Shown: piece after piece, positions 9,270 through 17,429 of the stretch
How positions within the stretch are numbered: the first letter of the stretch is position 1
Layout of the letters: each line of letters opens with the position of its first letter
Assembly (NCBI GenBank): GCA_027306785.1
Contig: DAHUZB010000006.1
Span: forward strand, 1 to 64,000
Source: Vulcanimicrobiota bacterium
GTDB lineage: Bacteria > Vulcanimicrobiota > Vulcanimicrobiia > Vulcanimicrobiales > Vulcanimicrobiaceae
Direction: 5' to 3'
DNA length: 64,000 nt
The notes under the pieces: model-generated
The model's input: the letters and a program-made list of their open reading frames with translations, nothing else
The model's database searches: none
Told to the model about the DNA's origin: nothing
Program-made: the position numbers and the translations under genes

Positions 9270-10050
9270 AGTCGCCGAATGCGGCGCGCACGATCGGCGT
9301 CTCGAAGGTGTCGCTGAACGCATAGCGCGCGACGAGCGCGGGCAGATCGTCGTAGAGCTGCGCGACGTTCGAGACGCCGCCGCCGAGCACGATCGCATCG
9401 GGATCGAGCACGTTGACGAGCATCGCGAGCGCCCGCGCGAGCCGATCCTCGTAGCGCGCGAGGTGCGGCTCGCGTGCGAAGGCGGGGCCGGCGAGAAAGG
9501 TCTCGATGCAGCCGTCCTTGCCGCAGTAGCAGCGCGGACCGGGCAGTTCGTCGGGCGTGCGCCACGGGAGCGGTGCGTGGCCCCACTCACCCGCGATCGC
9601 GTTCGGTCCGGTGTGCACGCGACCGTCGATCGCGAGACCGCCGCCGACGCCGGTGCCGAGGATCACGCCGAAGACGACGCGAGCGCCTGCGGCGGCACCG
9701 CCGCATGCTTCGGAGAGCGCGAAACAGTTCGCGTCATTGGCGGTGCGAATCTCGCGTCCGAGCCGCGCGGCCAGGCCGCGCGCGAAGGGACGGCCGATCA
9801 GCCAGGTGCTGTTCGCATTCTTGATGCGTCCGTCGCGCAGCGAGGCGGCTCCGGGGGTGCCGACCCCCACGCTCGCGTGCGTACCCAGTTCGCGTTCGGC
9901 GTCGCGGATCAGCGTCGCGATCGCGTCGATCGTTGCATCGTAGTCGCCGACGGGGGTGGGAACGCGGCGACGGATCAGTGTCGCGCCGCGTTCATCGAAC
10001 GCGGCGATCTCGATCTTCGTCCCGCCGAGGTCGATACCGATGCGGAGCAT
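9232..10050 (-). CDS. ROK-family sugar kinase (fructokinase/glucokinase-like)
   Basis: 272-aa ATP-dependent hexose kinase of the ROK family. The phosphate-binding motif DLGGTK is at residues ~7-12; the catalytic/zinc region reads GEWGHAPL followed by the zinc knuckle CYCGKDGCIE, and a second phosphate loop GTGVGGG precedes it. Length and motif order fit E. coli Mak-like fructokinases and glucokinases; the exact sugar is unknown. The start is fixed by the N-terminal motif, so the 76-base overlap with the 3' end of the preceding membrane-protein gene appears real. It is the last gene of the minus-strand glycan cluster, suggesting it phosphorylates a sugar for that pathway. Confidence 0.88.
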   Translation of the reverse strand: MLRIGIDLGGTKIEIAAFDERGATLIRRRVPTPVGDYDATIDAIATLIRDAERELGTHASVGVGTPGAASLRDGRIKNANSTWLIGRPFARGLAARLGREIRTANDANCFALSEACGGAAAGARVVFGVILGTGVGGGLAIDGRVHTGPNAIAGEWGHAPLPWRTPDELPGPRCYCGKDGCIETFLAGPAFAREPHLARYEDRLARALAMLVNVLDPDAIVLGGGVSNVAQLYDDLPALVARYAFSDTFETPIVRAAFGDSSGVRGAAMLWA

Positions 10051-11093
10051 GCCTCCATATACTCGACGACGTGCAGCGTCCCCGGCTTGCGCGCGAGCGC
10101 TTCGCAGAGGATCGCGAGCCCGCAGCCCAGGGCGGGCAGCATCGGCAGGACGACGACGCGCAGTACGTCGCCCGGCAGCGGATTGAGGACTAGGGTCGGT
10201 AACGCGCAGAGCAGCGCACCCGACGCGATCGCCGCATCGCTGCGCGCACGCGCCGCGACGAGCGCGTAGAGCGCGATCGGTCCCGCGAGCGAGGCGACGA
10301 ACCAGTCGACCGTCCCGAGCGTCGAGCGTGCGAGCTGGAGCAGGTAGTCGGGCGGTAGCGGCACGTTTGCTCCGGTGAGGCGCATCACGGCGATGACCAG
10401 GACGCAGAGCGCCGCGGAGATCGCCGCGAGCGGCAGGGCTCGACGCGGATGTCCCACCGCCGCAAGCACGATCGCGACCGTGAGGAGCATGTAGGGGATC
10501 GGGCGCGTGAACGAGAGCACGAGTGCGGCGGCGGTGAAGAAGAGCAGGTCACCGCGGCGACCGCCCGCGGCGAAGCGCATCATCGCGAGCAGGGTGACGA
10601 TCCAGAGCGCGTCGCCGAGCATATCGGTGAGGTTGCTGCGCCCGATCAGACGACTCTCCGGATAGAGCATGAGCAGCAGGGCGATGCCGCCCGCAATCTC
10701 CGCGCGTGCGAAGCGCAACAGCAGTGCGTAGAGGGCGACGGCGGCGGCGACGTACGCCGCGGCACTGATCGCGAAGAGCGCTCCGAAACCGAGCATGGGC
10801 CACAGCAGCGAGGCGAGCCACGGATAGACCGCGCGCACCGCGAAGAGTGCCCACCATTTCGGGGTCGGCGTATCGAGCCACGGATGGTTGCGCGGTTCGG
10901 CGAAGGCGGCGCTCTCGGCGTAGACCGCGCGCGTCGCGGCGTGGGCTTGCGCGTACGGAACGCCCGCATCGAGCTGCGTGCGGATCGCATACGCAAAGCC
11001 GTCGAAGGCCCACTGCGGATCGAACCGCAGTTGCAGCCCGATGACCGCCGCGCACACCAACGCGACGGCGGCACCCACCAGCCTCACGCGCAT
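9975..11093 (-). CDS. Polytopic membrane protein of the glycan cluster
   Basis: About 372 aa with 9-10 hydrophobic helices. After the first helix comes a lumenal-type loop with a YAIRTQLDAG stretch and RNHPWLDTPTPKWWAL, a layout seen in GT-C-type polyprenyl-linked sugar transferases, though no catalytic DxD or ED pair is certain. The start ATG at 11093 follows the deacetylase with a 10-base overlap; longer upstream readings in this frame run through the deacetylase and were discarded. Its tail overlaps the ROK start by 76 bases. It probably acts in assembly or export of the glycan made by this cluster; that is inferred from context only. Confidence 0.65.
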   Translation of the reverse strand: MRVRLVGAAVALVCAAVIGLQLRFDPQWAFDGFAYAIRTQLDAGVPYAQAHAATRAVYAESAAFAEPRNHPWLDTPTPKWWALFAVRAVYPWLASLLWPMLGFGALFAISAAAYVAAAVALYALLLRFARAEIAGGIALLLMLYPESRLIGRSNLTDMLGDALWIVTLLAMMRFAAGGRRGDLLFFTAAALVLSFTRPIPYMLLTVAIVLAAVGHPRRALPLAAISAALCVLVIAVMRLTGANVPLPPDYLLQLARSTLGTVDWFVASLAGPIALYALVAARARSDAAIASGALLCALPTLVLNPLPGDVLRVVVLPMLPALGCGLAILCEALARKPGTLHVVEYMEACSASVSTSAGRRSRSPRSMNAARH

Positions 11094-12001
11094 GCGTGCT
11101 CCTCCATCGTGATGATCGTGAAGCGATCGGCGAGCATGCGCACGTAGCGTTCGGTGATCGCGAGCTTCTCCGATGCGTGCAGATCCATACCGGGAAAGAA
11201 ACGCAGCGACGGTACGTCTTCGCCGCCGAGGAAATCGAGCGGATGGAGCAGCAGCGACGGACGCGTGCGCGTAAGCGCGCAGAGGCGAAGCGCGGTCGCG
11301 AAATAGCGTTCGGCCACCTGCGGCGAGATACGATCGAGATAGTGCAGGTAGCTGAAGTGGATCGGCACGCGCGCGCCGGGCATCGTCGTTACCGGAATCT
11401 CGACGAGCGAACCGTAGCGCGTCGTGATTCGGTGCGATCCGTTCCGCTGCAGCACGTCGCGCCAGGAGCCGAAGAGGTCGCGCCGCAGCGCGCGCTCCTC
11501 GGGCGAGAGACGCGCGCTGCGAAAGTAGTACCAGCGCGCGAGCGGGCCGATGAACGTCGGCAGACGCGACGCGTCGTAGTGGTAGCCGAGGCGAACAAGC
11601 GTATCGAGCAACGCGGGCGAGGTGGCGAAGCCGGGACCGCGAAAGCCGCGCGGCTCGATCCCCGTCGCCGCCGCGATCGCGTCGTGCGCGCGCGCGAGTT
11701 CGTCGTAGACGAGCGCCTCTTCGGCGTGCGCGACCCACGGCTCGTGATGAAACGAGTGATTGCCGAGCGTGTGTCCCGCCGCGGCGAGCGCGGCGATACT
11801 CTCGTGATTCTCGGGGCGCGCCGCGTCGGCACCGACCACGAAAACCGTGATGCGCGTCTCGAGCGCACGCAGCATCGCGAGCACGCGCGGAACCACGATA
11901 TCCAGATACGATGGGTAGCTCTCCCACTCCGGATCGCCGTGGATCTTGAGATAGGACCACTGGTTGTCGAGATCGAGCGAGAGGCTAGCCTGCGGCTTCA
12001 T
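11084..12001 (-). CDS. Polysaccharide deacetylase-like protein (NodB/CE4-like)
   Basis: 305-aa NodB-homology protein. It opens with LSLDLDNQW, the position of the TFDD/D-D motif, continues with the metal-binding motif GNHSFHH (H-x3-H type HSFHH) and has RGFRGPGF, matching the RxPxG/Y motif 3, followed by a DASR segment. No signal peptide is seen, so it likely acts in the cytoplasm, as do the PIG-L/NodB-type enzymes of glycan pathways. It overlaps the FAD-oxidoreductase gene by 17 bases and the membrane protein by 10, within one operon. Likely N-deacetylation of a sugar intermediate; substrate unknown. Confidence 0.8.
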   Translation of the reverse strand: MKPQASLSLDLDNQWSYLKIHGDPEWESYPSYLDIVVPRVLAMLRALETRITVFVVGADAARPENHESIAALAAAGHTLGNHSFHHEPWVAHAEEALVYDELARAHDAIAAATGIEPRGFRGPGFATSPALLDTLVRLGYHYDASRLPTFIGPLARWYYFRSARLSPEERALRRDLFGSWRDVLQRNGSHRITTRYGSLVEIPVTTMPGARVPIHFSYLHYLDRISPQVAERYFATALRLCALTRTRPSLLLHPLDFLGGEDVPSLRFFPGMDLHASEKLAITERYVRMLADRFTIITMEEHACA

Positions 12002-13316
12002 GCACCGCCGCATCCGAAAAGTGCACGTCCGCGACGATGTGCTCCGCCGCGCGTCGCGCGAGCTCGAGCGTTTCGTTGACGTTGAGCGTGCCGTCGACGA
12101 TCTGTGCCGAGGTCGCGATGTAAAGCCCGCGCTGGGTGGTCCCGAAGCCCGGTAGCCGCCCCGCATAGCCGATCGTCGGCAGCGCGAAGACGTGCGGTAC
12201 GCGCGACACGCGGAACGCGCGCACGTGCGAGGGCGCATACGCGGGAAAGAGACGCGCGAGCGCCCGCGACGCCGCGATGCGCAGTTCGGCATCCCCCGCG
12301 AGATAGTAGGAATCGTTGACGTCGGCGTAGCGCGGCAGATAGATCAGATGGCGTCCGCCGAAGGCGCGCGGATCCACGAGTGCCGTCATCTCGATCGCGC
12401 CGGTGAAGGGGATCGTCTCGTCGGCGAGATTGGTGACGTAGGCGTCACCCAACGGGCGATCCAGCAGCACCGAGGCGCAGACGATCCCTTGGTAGCGGAT
12501 CGCGCGCAGACGGTCGCGCTCTTCCTGCGAGAGCGCCTGCGCGATGCGCGCCGCGATCCCGGCGGGCGTGGTGAGCACGACGCGATCGAAGCGCTGGATC
12601 TGCTCGCCCGCGAGCAGCCCGAGTTCGCCGTCGCACGCGGCGACGGTCTGCACCGCGGTGCCGAGTTCGATGCGGACGCCGCAGCGTTCGAGGAGCGCGT
12701 GCAGGTGCTCGATCACGGTGCGGTATCCGCCTTCGACGTAGCCGAAGCGCTGCGGCGCACCGGTTCCGTACATACGGCGAATCGTCGCCCAGATGAACGA
12801 GGCGGCGACCGTGTCGTAGGCGTCACCGAGCTTGGCGCGCAGCAGCGGGCGCCAGATACGCTCGAAGACGCGATCGCCGCCCCGTGCTCGCAGCCACGGT
12901 TCGACGCCGATCGCGGTGAGCGCGCGTCCGTCGCGTTCGCGGCGCGCGTGCGCGACCGTGGCGGCGAGACGGAGCTTTTCGGCGAGCGAGAGCGCGGGAA
13001 AGCGCAGGTAGTCGAGCGCCGTCGAAAACGGATGGACGGCTCCGTCGATGTAAAACGCGCTACGCAGCGCCTTCCAATGCACGCGGTCGCCGAGCCCGAG
13101 TTCGTCGATCAGCGCGCGCAGCTCTCGGTCGCCCGAGAGCATGACGTGATAGTGCCGATCCCAGGTGACCGCGCCGAGTTTCCACGGCGCCGCGAGTCCG
13201 CCGAGTTCGGCCGCATGTTCGAAGATCGTGACGGCGAAGCCCCGGCGGGCGAGCCGCAGGGCGAGCGACATGCCGAGCATGCCGCCGCCGACGATCGCGA
13301 TGCGGCGCGCGTTCAC
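11985..13316 (-). CDS. NAD(P)/FAD-dependent amine-oxidase-like oxidoreductase
   Basis: 443-aa flavoprotein. A Rossmann FAD-binding motif IVGGGMLGMSLALRLA lies at residues ~7-22, followed by the acidic residue of the ribose site in TIFEHAAELGG and the second FAD motif near the C-terminus (GLYIATSAQIVDGTLN). It belongs to the protoporphyrinogen-oxidase/UDP-galactopyranose-mutase-like superfamily, and members in glycosyltransferase clusters are common but uncharacterised. It is sandwiched by overlapping glycan genes, so a role on a sugar nucleotide or lipid-linked sugar is more plausible than heme or carotenoid synthesis. Confidence 0.8.
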   Translation of the reverse strand: MNARRIAIVGGGMLGMSLALRLARRGFAVTIFEHAAELGGLAAPWKLGAVTWDRHYHVMLSGDRELRALIDELGLGDRVHWKALRSAFYIDGAVHPFSTALDYLRFPALSLAEKLRLAATVAHARRERDGRALTAIGVEPWLRARGGDRVFERIWRPLLRAKLGDAYDTVAASFIWATIRRMYGTGAPQRFGYVEGGYRTVIEHLHALLERCGVRIELGTAVQTVAACDGELGLLAGEQIQRFDRVVLTTPAGIAARIAQALSQEERDRLRAIRYQGIVCASVLLDRPLGDAYVTNLADETIPFTGAIEMTALVDPRAFGGRHLIYLPRYADVNDSYYLAGDAELRIAASRALARLFPAYAPSHVRAFRVSRVPHVFALPTIGYAGRLPGFGTTQRGLYIATSAQIVDGTLNVNETLELARRAAEHIVADVHFSDAAVHEAAG

Positions 13317-13918
13317 GATGCCTCGGCGATCGTGCCGCCGCTCTTGATGTAGCTGCGCGAGCAGCCGCGGCAGCGTAGCCAGTCGTCGAGCGGATGCCCG
13401 CAGCGGCAGACGTAGCCGATCGTGCGCGCCGGGCTGCCCACGACCAGGTGAAAATCGGGCACGCTCTTGGTGACGACGGCACCCATGCCGATCATGGCGA
13501 AGCGGCCGATCGTGAGATCGTTGCCGATGGTGCAGTTCGCGCCGATCGTGGCGCCTTCGCGCACGAGCGTGGGGCGCGTCTCCTCGTCGGGATCGCTGTC
13601 GCGCAGCGCGCGCAGATCGGGCGTCGTCGCGCGCGGGAAACGGTCGTTGGTGAAGACGGTGCCGGCGCTCACCATCACGCCGTCCTCGATCGTGACCGCG
13701 GTACAGACGTAGACCATCGCGTTGAGCTTGCAGCGATTGCCGATGCGCACCCCGTAGGCGATGTACGTCTTTTCGCCGATGATGCAGTCGCGTCCGATCG
13801 CGGTGTCGTGACGAATGTGGACGTTGTCCCAGACGCTCGTGCCGTCGCCGATCTGTACGCCCGCTTCGACGATCGCGCTCGGGTGGATGCGGATGCGCGG
13901 AACCGCGGTTACGCCCAT
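13313..13918 (-). CDS. Left-handed beta-helix N-acetyltransferase with zinc ribbon (WbpD/WlbB-like)
   Basis: 201-aa hexapeptide acyltransferase. Repeats of the [LIV]-G-x4 type run from IHPSAIVEAGVQIGDG to IGMGAVVTKSV; VGSPARTIG marks the end of the helix. The tail contains a four-cysteine zinc-ribbon-like motif (CRCGHPLDDWLRCRGC). This architecture matches acetyltransferases that act on the 3-amino group of UDP-GlcNAc3NA-type sugars. The start ATG at 13918 is chosen because it overlaps the oxidoreductase stop by 10 bases; the longer in-frame extension is antisense-like. Acts after the Gfo/Idh/MocA oxidase and the DegT aminotransferase encoded next door. Confidence 0.85.
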   Translation of the reverse strand: MGVTAVPRIRIHPSAIVEAGVQIGDGTSVWDNVHIRHDTAIGRDCIIGEKTYIAYGVRIGNRCKLNAMVYVCTAVTIEDGVMVSAGTVFTNDRFPRATTPDLRALRDSDPDEETRPTLVREGATIGANCTIGNDLTIGRFAMIGMGAVVTKSVPDFHLVVGSPARTIGYVCRCGHPLDDWLRCRGCSRSYIKSGGTIAEAS

Positions 13919-14886
13919 AGCGCGACCGCCGTATGGAGCGAACGATAGGCCGCGTCGACCGCGATCACGCTCGCGAGGGCGTCGTCGTTGGAGACCTCCG
14001 GCAGCGCCTCGCCCGCGATCGCCGCGGCGAAGTTTTCGAGCAGGCGCGTGAACGCGTCGAGCTTGGAATACCCGTTGCCGAAGGCGCGCCACGTGCCGTC
14101 GCCCGCGCGGCGGATGCGCGACTCGCGCCAACCGATCTCGATCGTCGCGTTGCTGCCGTGGATGCGTAGGTAGCAATCGGAGCGCTTGTCGATCGACCAG
14201 GAGAGATCGCTCGATGCGACCGCGCCGTTCTCGCATTGCGCGAAGAGCAGCGCCGTATCTTCCACCGGCAGCCGCTGAAAACAGTGGTACTCGGTCGCGC
14301 GCACATCGTGCAGCGGGCCGCAGAGGTAGCGGAAGATGTCGACCGCATGGGTGCCGTTATCGATGATCACGCCGCCACCGGAGAGGGCGGGATTGCTGTT
14401 CCAGCGGCCGCTCATCTCGGTTGCGGAGGTGAAGCTGTTCTCGACCATCAGGACGCGTCCGATCTCGCCGCTCTCGATCGCGGTACGCGCGAGTCGGAGA
14501 TCGTCGACGAAGCGGAATTTGGAGGCCATCGTGAGGATCGCGCCCGCGTTCGAAGCCGTCCGAATCATCGATTCGGCGGCCTCGACGTTGGGAGCGAGCG
14601 GCTTCTCGCAGAGCACGTGGACGCGTTCGTTCAGAAAATACTCGGCGATCGCTTGATGGCTCGCGGGCGGCGTGGCGACGATCACGCCGTCGAGATCCTC
14701 CTCCAAACGCATCGCTTGGATCGAATCGTAGGCGCGTGCGCCGGTCGGGGGGGCGAGCGCGGTCGCGCGACGGATATCTTCGTCGCAGATCGCAGTGATG
14801 CCGAGGCGTTCGCTCCGCTGTGCCGCTTGCACGTGCGTCACGCCGATCGCACCCGCGCCGACCAGTCCCAGCCGCACGCGCGTCAT
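13909..14886 (-). CDS. Gfo/Idh/MocA-family NAD(P) oxidoreductase (WbpB-like)
   Basis: 325-aa enzyme with an N-terminal Rossmann fold (LGLVGAGAIGVTHV) and the family signature CEKPLAPN (EKP motif), then an alpha/beta C-terminal domain with the GGGVIIDNGTHAVDI helix carrying the conserved D..H residues. In glycan clusters these enzymes oxidise C3 of UDP-hexosamine(uronate) to a 3-keto sugar. Its partners, a DegT aminotransferase (4-base overlap) and an acetyltransferase (10-base overlap), are those expected for that step. The start ATG 14886 follows directly from the overlap. Confidence 0.88.
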   Translation of the reverse strand: MTRVRLGLVGAGAIGVTHVQAAQRSERLGITAICDEDIRRATALAPPTGARAYDSIQAMRLEEDLDGVIVATPPASHQAIAEYFLNERVHVLCEKPLAPNVEAAESMIRTASNAGAILTMASKFRFVDDLRLARTAIESGEIGRVLMVENSFTSATEMSGRWNSNPALSGGGVIIDNGTHAVDIFRYLCGPLHDVRATEYHCFQRLPVEDTALLFAQCENGAVASSDLSWSIDKRSDCYLRIHGSNATIEIGWRESRIRRAGDGTWRAFGNGYSKLDAFTRLLENFAAAIAGEALPEVSNDDALASVIAVDAAYRSLHTAVALWA

Positions 14887-16115
14887 GCGCGCGCGCTCCG
14901 CAGGTCGGCCGCCGCCGAGCGAACCGCGTCGGCGACATAGGAGACGTGTTCGAGTTCGTAGCGTTCGTTGATCGGGAGCACGAGTACGTGCGCCAAGCCC
15001 TCGGCGGTACCGGGAAAGCGTTCCAGCCGGTAATCGAGCGTCTCGGGGCGCGCGAGCGTGAGCGGGAAGGCGCTCGTGCCGAAGGTCCGACGTTTTTGGA
15101 AGACCTCGCACATGAAGGCGGGCTTGGCGATATAGCGCGGCACCGCGGCCACGTTGGCGTCTTTGAGCAGACGCGCGAGCGCGGGCGGTCCCTCGGGGTA
15201 GATCGCCGGGTCGAGACGCAGCGCGTACTTCCAATACGAATGCTCGGCGCCGTCGTAGACGTACGGCACCTCGAGGCCCGGCACGTCGGCGAGCGCGTTC
15301 GTGAGCGCGGCGGCTCGTTCGCGGCGAATCTCGACGTGTCGATCGAGTTTACCGAGCTGCGCGAGCGCGACCGCGCCCTGCAGTTCGGAGATGCGATAGT
15401 TCAGCGCGAGGAAATAATGGTCGGGGTGTGGATCGCCGTAGCCCCAGCCCTTGTTGATGTAGAGATACATACGCCGCGCGAGCGCCGGATCGTCGGTGAC
15501 GACGATGCCGCCCTCGCCGCAGGTGATGTGTTTGCCCTGCTGGAGACTGAAGCAGCCGATCGTGCCGAGCGTGCCGACGTGTCGCCCGCGATAGCGCGCG
15601 CCGAAAGCCTGCGCCGCATCTTCGATGACGGGAAGGTGACGCGCGCGTGCGAGTTCGAGAATGGCCTCCATCTCGCACGGATTGCCGAAGAGATGCGTCA
15701 CGATGATGGCGCGCGTACGCGCGGAGAGTGCCGCCTCAATGGTGGCCGCGGTGACGTTGCACGTGCGGGGATCGACGTCGGCGAAGACGGGGATCGCCGC
15801 TTGGTACAGGATGGGTGCGAGCGCACCCATGTCGGTGATCGAGGTGGTGATCACCTCGTCGCCCGGCTCCAAGTCGAGGGCGGCGAGCGCGGTGTGCACC
15901 GCCGCGCTGCCGGAGGCGCACGCGTAGGCGTGCGACGCACCGATATGTTCGGCGAATTCGCGTTCGAAGTTTTTGACGAAGGCGCCCTTCGTGCTCGTGA
16001 GCGTTCCCGATGCGAGCACCGCGTCGAGCGCGGTCATCTCCTCGATGCCGAAGTCGCGACCGGAGGCATCTTGGTCGTTCGGGAGGGTGAGGGTCGTGGT
16101 CTCAACGCTGGACAT
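14883..16115 (-). CDS. DegT/DnrJ/EryC1/StrS PLP-dependent sugar aminotransferase
   Basis: 410-aa aspartate-aminotransferase-fold enzyme that transfers an amino group to a keto sugar nucleotide. The PLP-binding lysine is Lys195 in SLQQGKHITCGEGG; the DAAQAFGARY segment carries the conserved Asp that contacts the pyridine ring, and an acidic-tight turn ASGSAAVHTAL binds the cofactor phosphate. Compared with the 3-ketosugar transaminase WbpE it is of similar build but longer at the N-terminus. Overlaps: 4 bases with the oxidoreductase, 14 with the GT2 gene. Confidence 0.9.
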   Translation of the reverse strand: MSSVETTTLTLPNDQDASGRDFGIEEMTALDAVLASGTLTSTKGAFVKNFEREFAEHIGASHAYACASGSAAVHTALAALDLEPGDEVITTSITDMGALAPILYQAAIPVFADVDPRTCNVTAATIEAALSARTRAIIVTHLFGNPCEMEAILELARARHLPVIEDAAQAFGARYRGRHVGTLGTIGCFSLQQGKHITCGEGGIVVTDDPALARRMYLYINKGWGYGDPHPDHYFLALNYRISELQGAVALAQLGKLDRHVEIRRERAAALTNALADVPGLEVPYVYDGAEHSYWKYALRLDPAIYPEGPPALARLLKDANVAAVPRYIAKPAFMCEVFQKRRTFGTSAFPLTLARPETLDYRLERFPGTAEGLAHVLVLPINERYELEHVSYVADAVRSAAADLRSARA

Positions 16116-17013
16116 GCGTTCTCCTTACGAAATCGCCGATTTGAAACGAAAAGAGTCCGAGGCTCGCGTACTGGACGACGATCGTCGCGAGCGTGGCGAA
16201 GGCGAGCTGCGCGGGACTCGCGCGCAGGACCAGCGCCCCGGCGACGACCGCGGGCAGCAGGCCGGGCACGAGTCCGGGAATCGCGGCGAGCAGCATCGGG
16301 CGGGCCCGCACGCCCGCGGCGAGCACCTGCCAGGTGTGCGCCGCCGCGCGCCGAAGCGCGAGTCGGCGTCCGCGCGTCGGCGGCTGCTCCGACCAGTCGA
16401 GGCAGGCGGGCAGCTCGACGATGCGCGCGCCGCGGCGATCCGCGGCGAGCAGTACGCCGAAGGTACACTCCGCAAAGTCGCCGGACGCGAGCAGTCGCCG
16501 CGCGAGCGCGCCGTCATAGGCGCGCACGAGGCAGGTGAGCGTTCGAATGCGCCCGTTGACGGCGAGCGAGAGATATCGATTCGCCCATCTGCTCAGTTGC
16601 AGTCGAAGGAATGGAACGCGCTTACAGCTCCCGCCGCGCATATACGGAGAGGCAACCGCGATTGCGGCCCCGTGCTCGACTGCGTCGGCGAGCGCGCCGA
16701 TCGTGTGCGGATCGTAGGTGAGATCGGCATCGATAACGGCGATGACGTCTCCCGTCGCGGCGGCGATTCCCGTGCGCACCGCCGCGTCGAGCCCGAGATT
16801 GCGCTCGTGCTCCTCGATCCGAACGCGCGACAGCTTGGCGGCGCACGCAGCGAGCATGCTTCCCGTCGCATCGGTGCTGCCGTCGTTGACGACGATCACT
16901 TCGTACGCGGAACCGAACCGCTCGCTCAAGTAGGCATCGAGTCGGTGCAGATCCGCTTCCAGGTGATCGGCTTCATTGAAGGCGGGCACGATCAAGCTGG
17001 TAAGGCGCTCCAT
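16102..17013 (-). CDS. Family 2 glycosyltransferase with C-terminal membrane segments
   Basis: About 303 aa. The GT-A nucleotide-sugar site starts with SLIVPAFNEADHLE, includes VVNDGSTDAT and the DxD-type metal motif AVIDADLTYDP. The last ~70 residues contain two hydrophobic helices, as in dolichyl/undecaprenyl-phosphate sugar synthases (DPM1/GtrB-like), so it may load a sugar onto a lipid carrier. Start at Met 17013 is preferred to the in-frame codon at 17040 because the fold begins there. It is the first gene of the eight-gene minus-strand cluster. Confidence 0.85.
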   Translation of the reverse strand: MERLTSLIVPAFNEADHLEADLHRLDAYLSERFGSAYEVIVVNDGSTDATGSMLAACAAKLSRVRIEEHERNLGLDAAVRTGIAAATGDVIAVIDADLTYDPHTIGALADAVEHGAAIAVASPYMRGGSCKRVPFLRLQLSRWANRYLSLAVNGRIRTLTCLVRAYDGALARRLLASGDFAECTFGVLLAADRRGARIVELPACLDWSEQPPTRGRRLALRRAAAHTWQVLAAGVRARPMLLAAIPGLVPGLLPAVVAGALVLRASPAQLAFATLATIVVQYASLGLFSFQIGDFVRRTHVQR

Positions 17014-17144
17014 GCGCAGAGCGTAGCGAACGCGGGGCATTTCGCGCGTCCGGTACGAGGGGAAGCCGCGCTAGGCGAAGGTCCCGGCGCTCGGCGCGGC
17101 AATACGTCCTTTCGCCCCTCCCCGGGCGTCCCACGGGAGTCGCA

Positions 17145-17429
17145 ATGCGTTTCATGAGCAAGCCGCTCGTGCCGGAGGGCGCGAGCTTCGAGAGCGACGA
17201 TCGCGGCCGGTTCGAACCGGCGGTGCCGCCGGCGTTTCGCTTGGGCGACGAGCGCCTCGGCGTGCTGCGCGTTCTGCGTTCCTGGCGCTCGGAGCGCACC
17301 GATCGCGGCGACTCCTATCTCAAACGACATTGGTTCGAGATAGAACTAGACGACGGTCGAATCGCCGTCGTCTATTTCGATCGGGGTGCCAGGCGCGGCG
17401 CGCCGCGCTGGTGGTGCTACACGCTTTAG
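17145..17429 (+). CDS. Small DUF6504-like protein
   Basis: 94 aa, soluble, basic. The C-terminal half ([19 protein letters not shown] followed by RWWCYTL) resembles DUF6504-type proteins, which end in a similar aromatic WxLY/WWLYTL-like motif. No function is known. The ATG at 17145 has GGGAG five bases upstream. Its 3' end overlaps the convergent ettA stop by 4 bases. Confidence 0.6.
   Translation: MRFMSKPLVPEGASFESDDRGRFEPAVPPAFRLGDERLGVLRVLRSWRSERTDRGDSYLKRHWFEIELDDGRIAVVYFDRGARRGAPRWWCYTL

Noticed and set aside
9975-11960. Long minus-strand frame through the membrane-protein and deacetylase genes
   Set aside because: Only the part from 11093 down reads as a membrane protein; the upstream part is arginine-rich shadow of the deacetylase.
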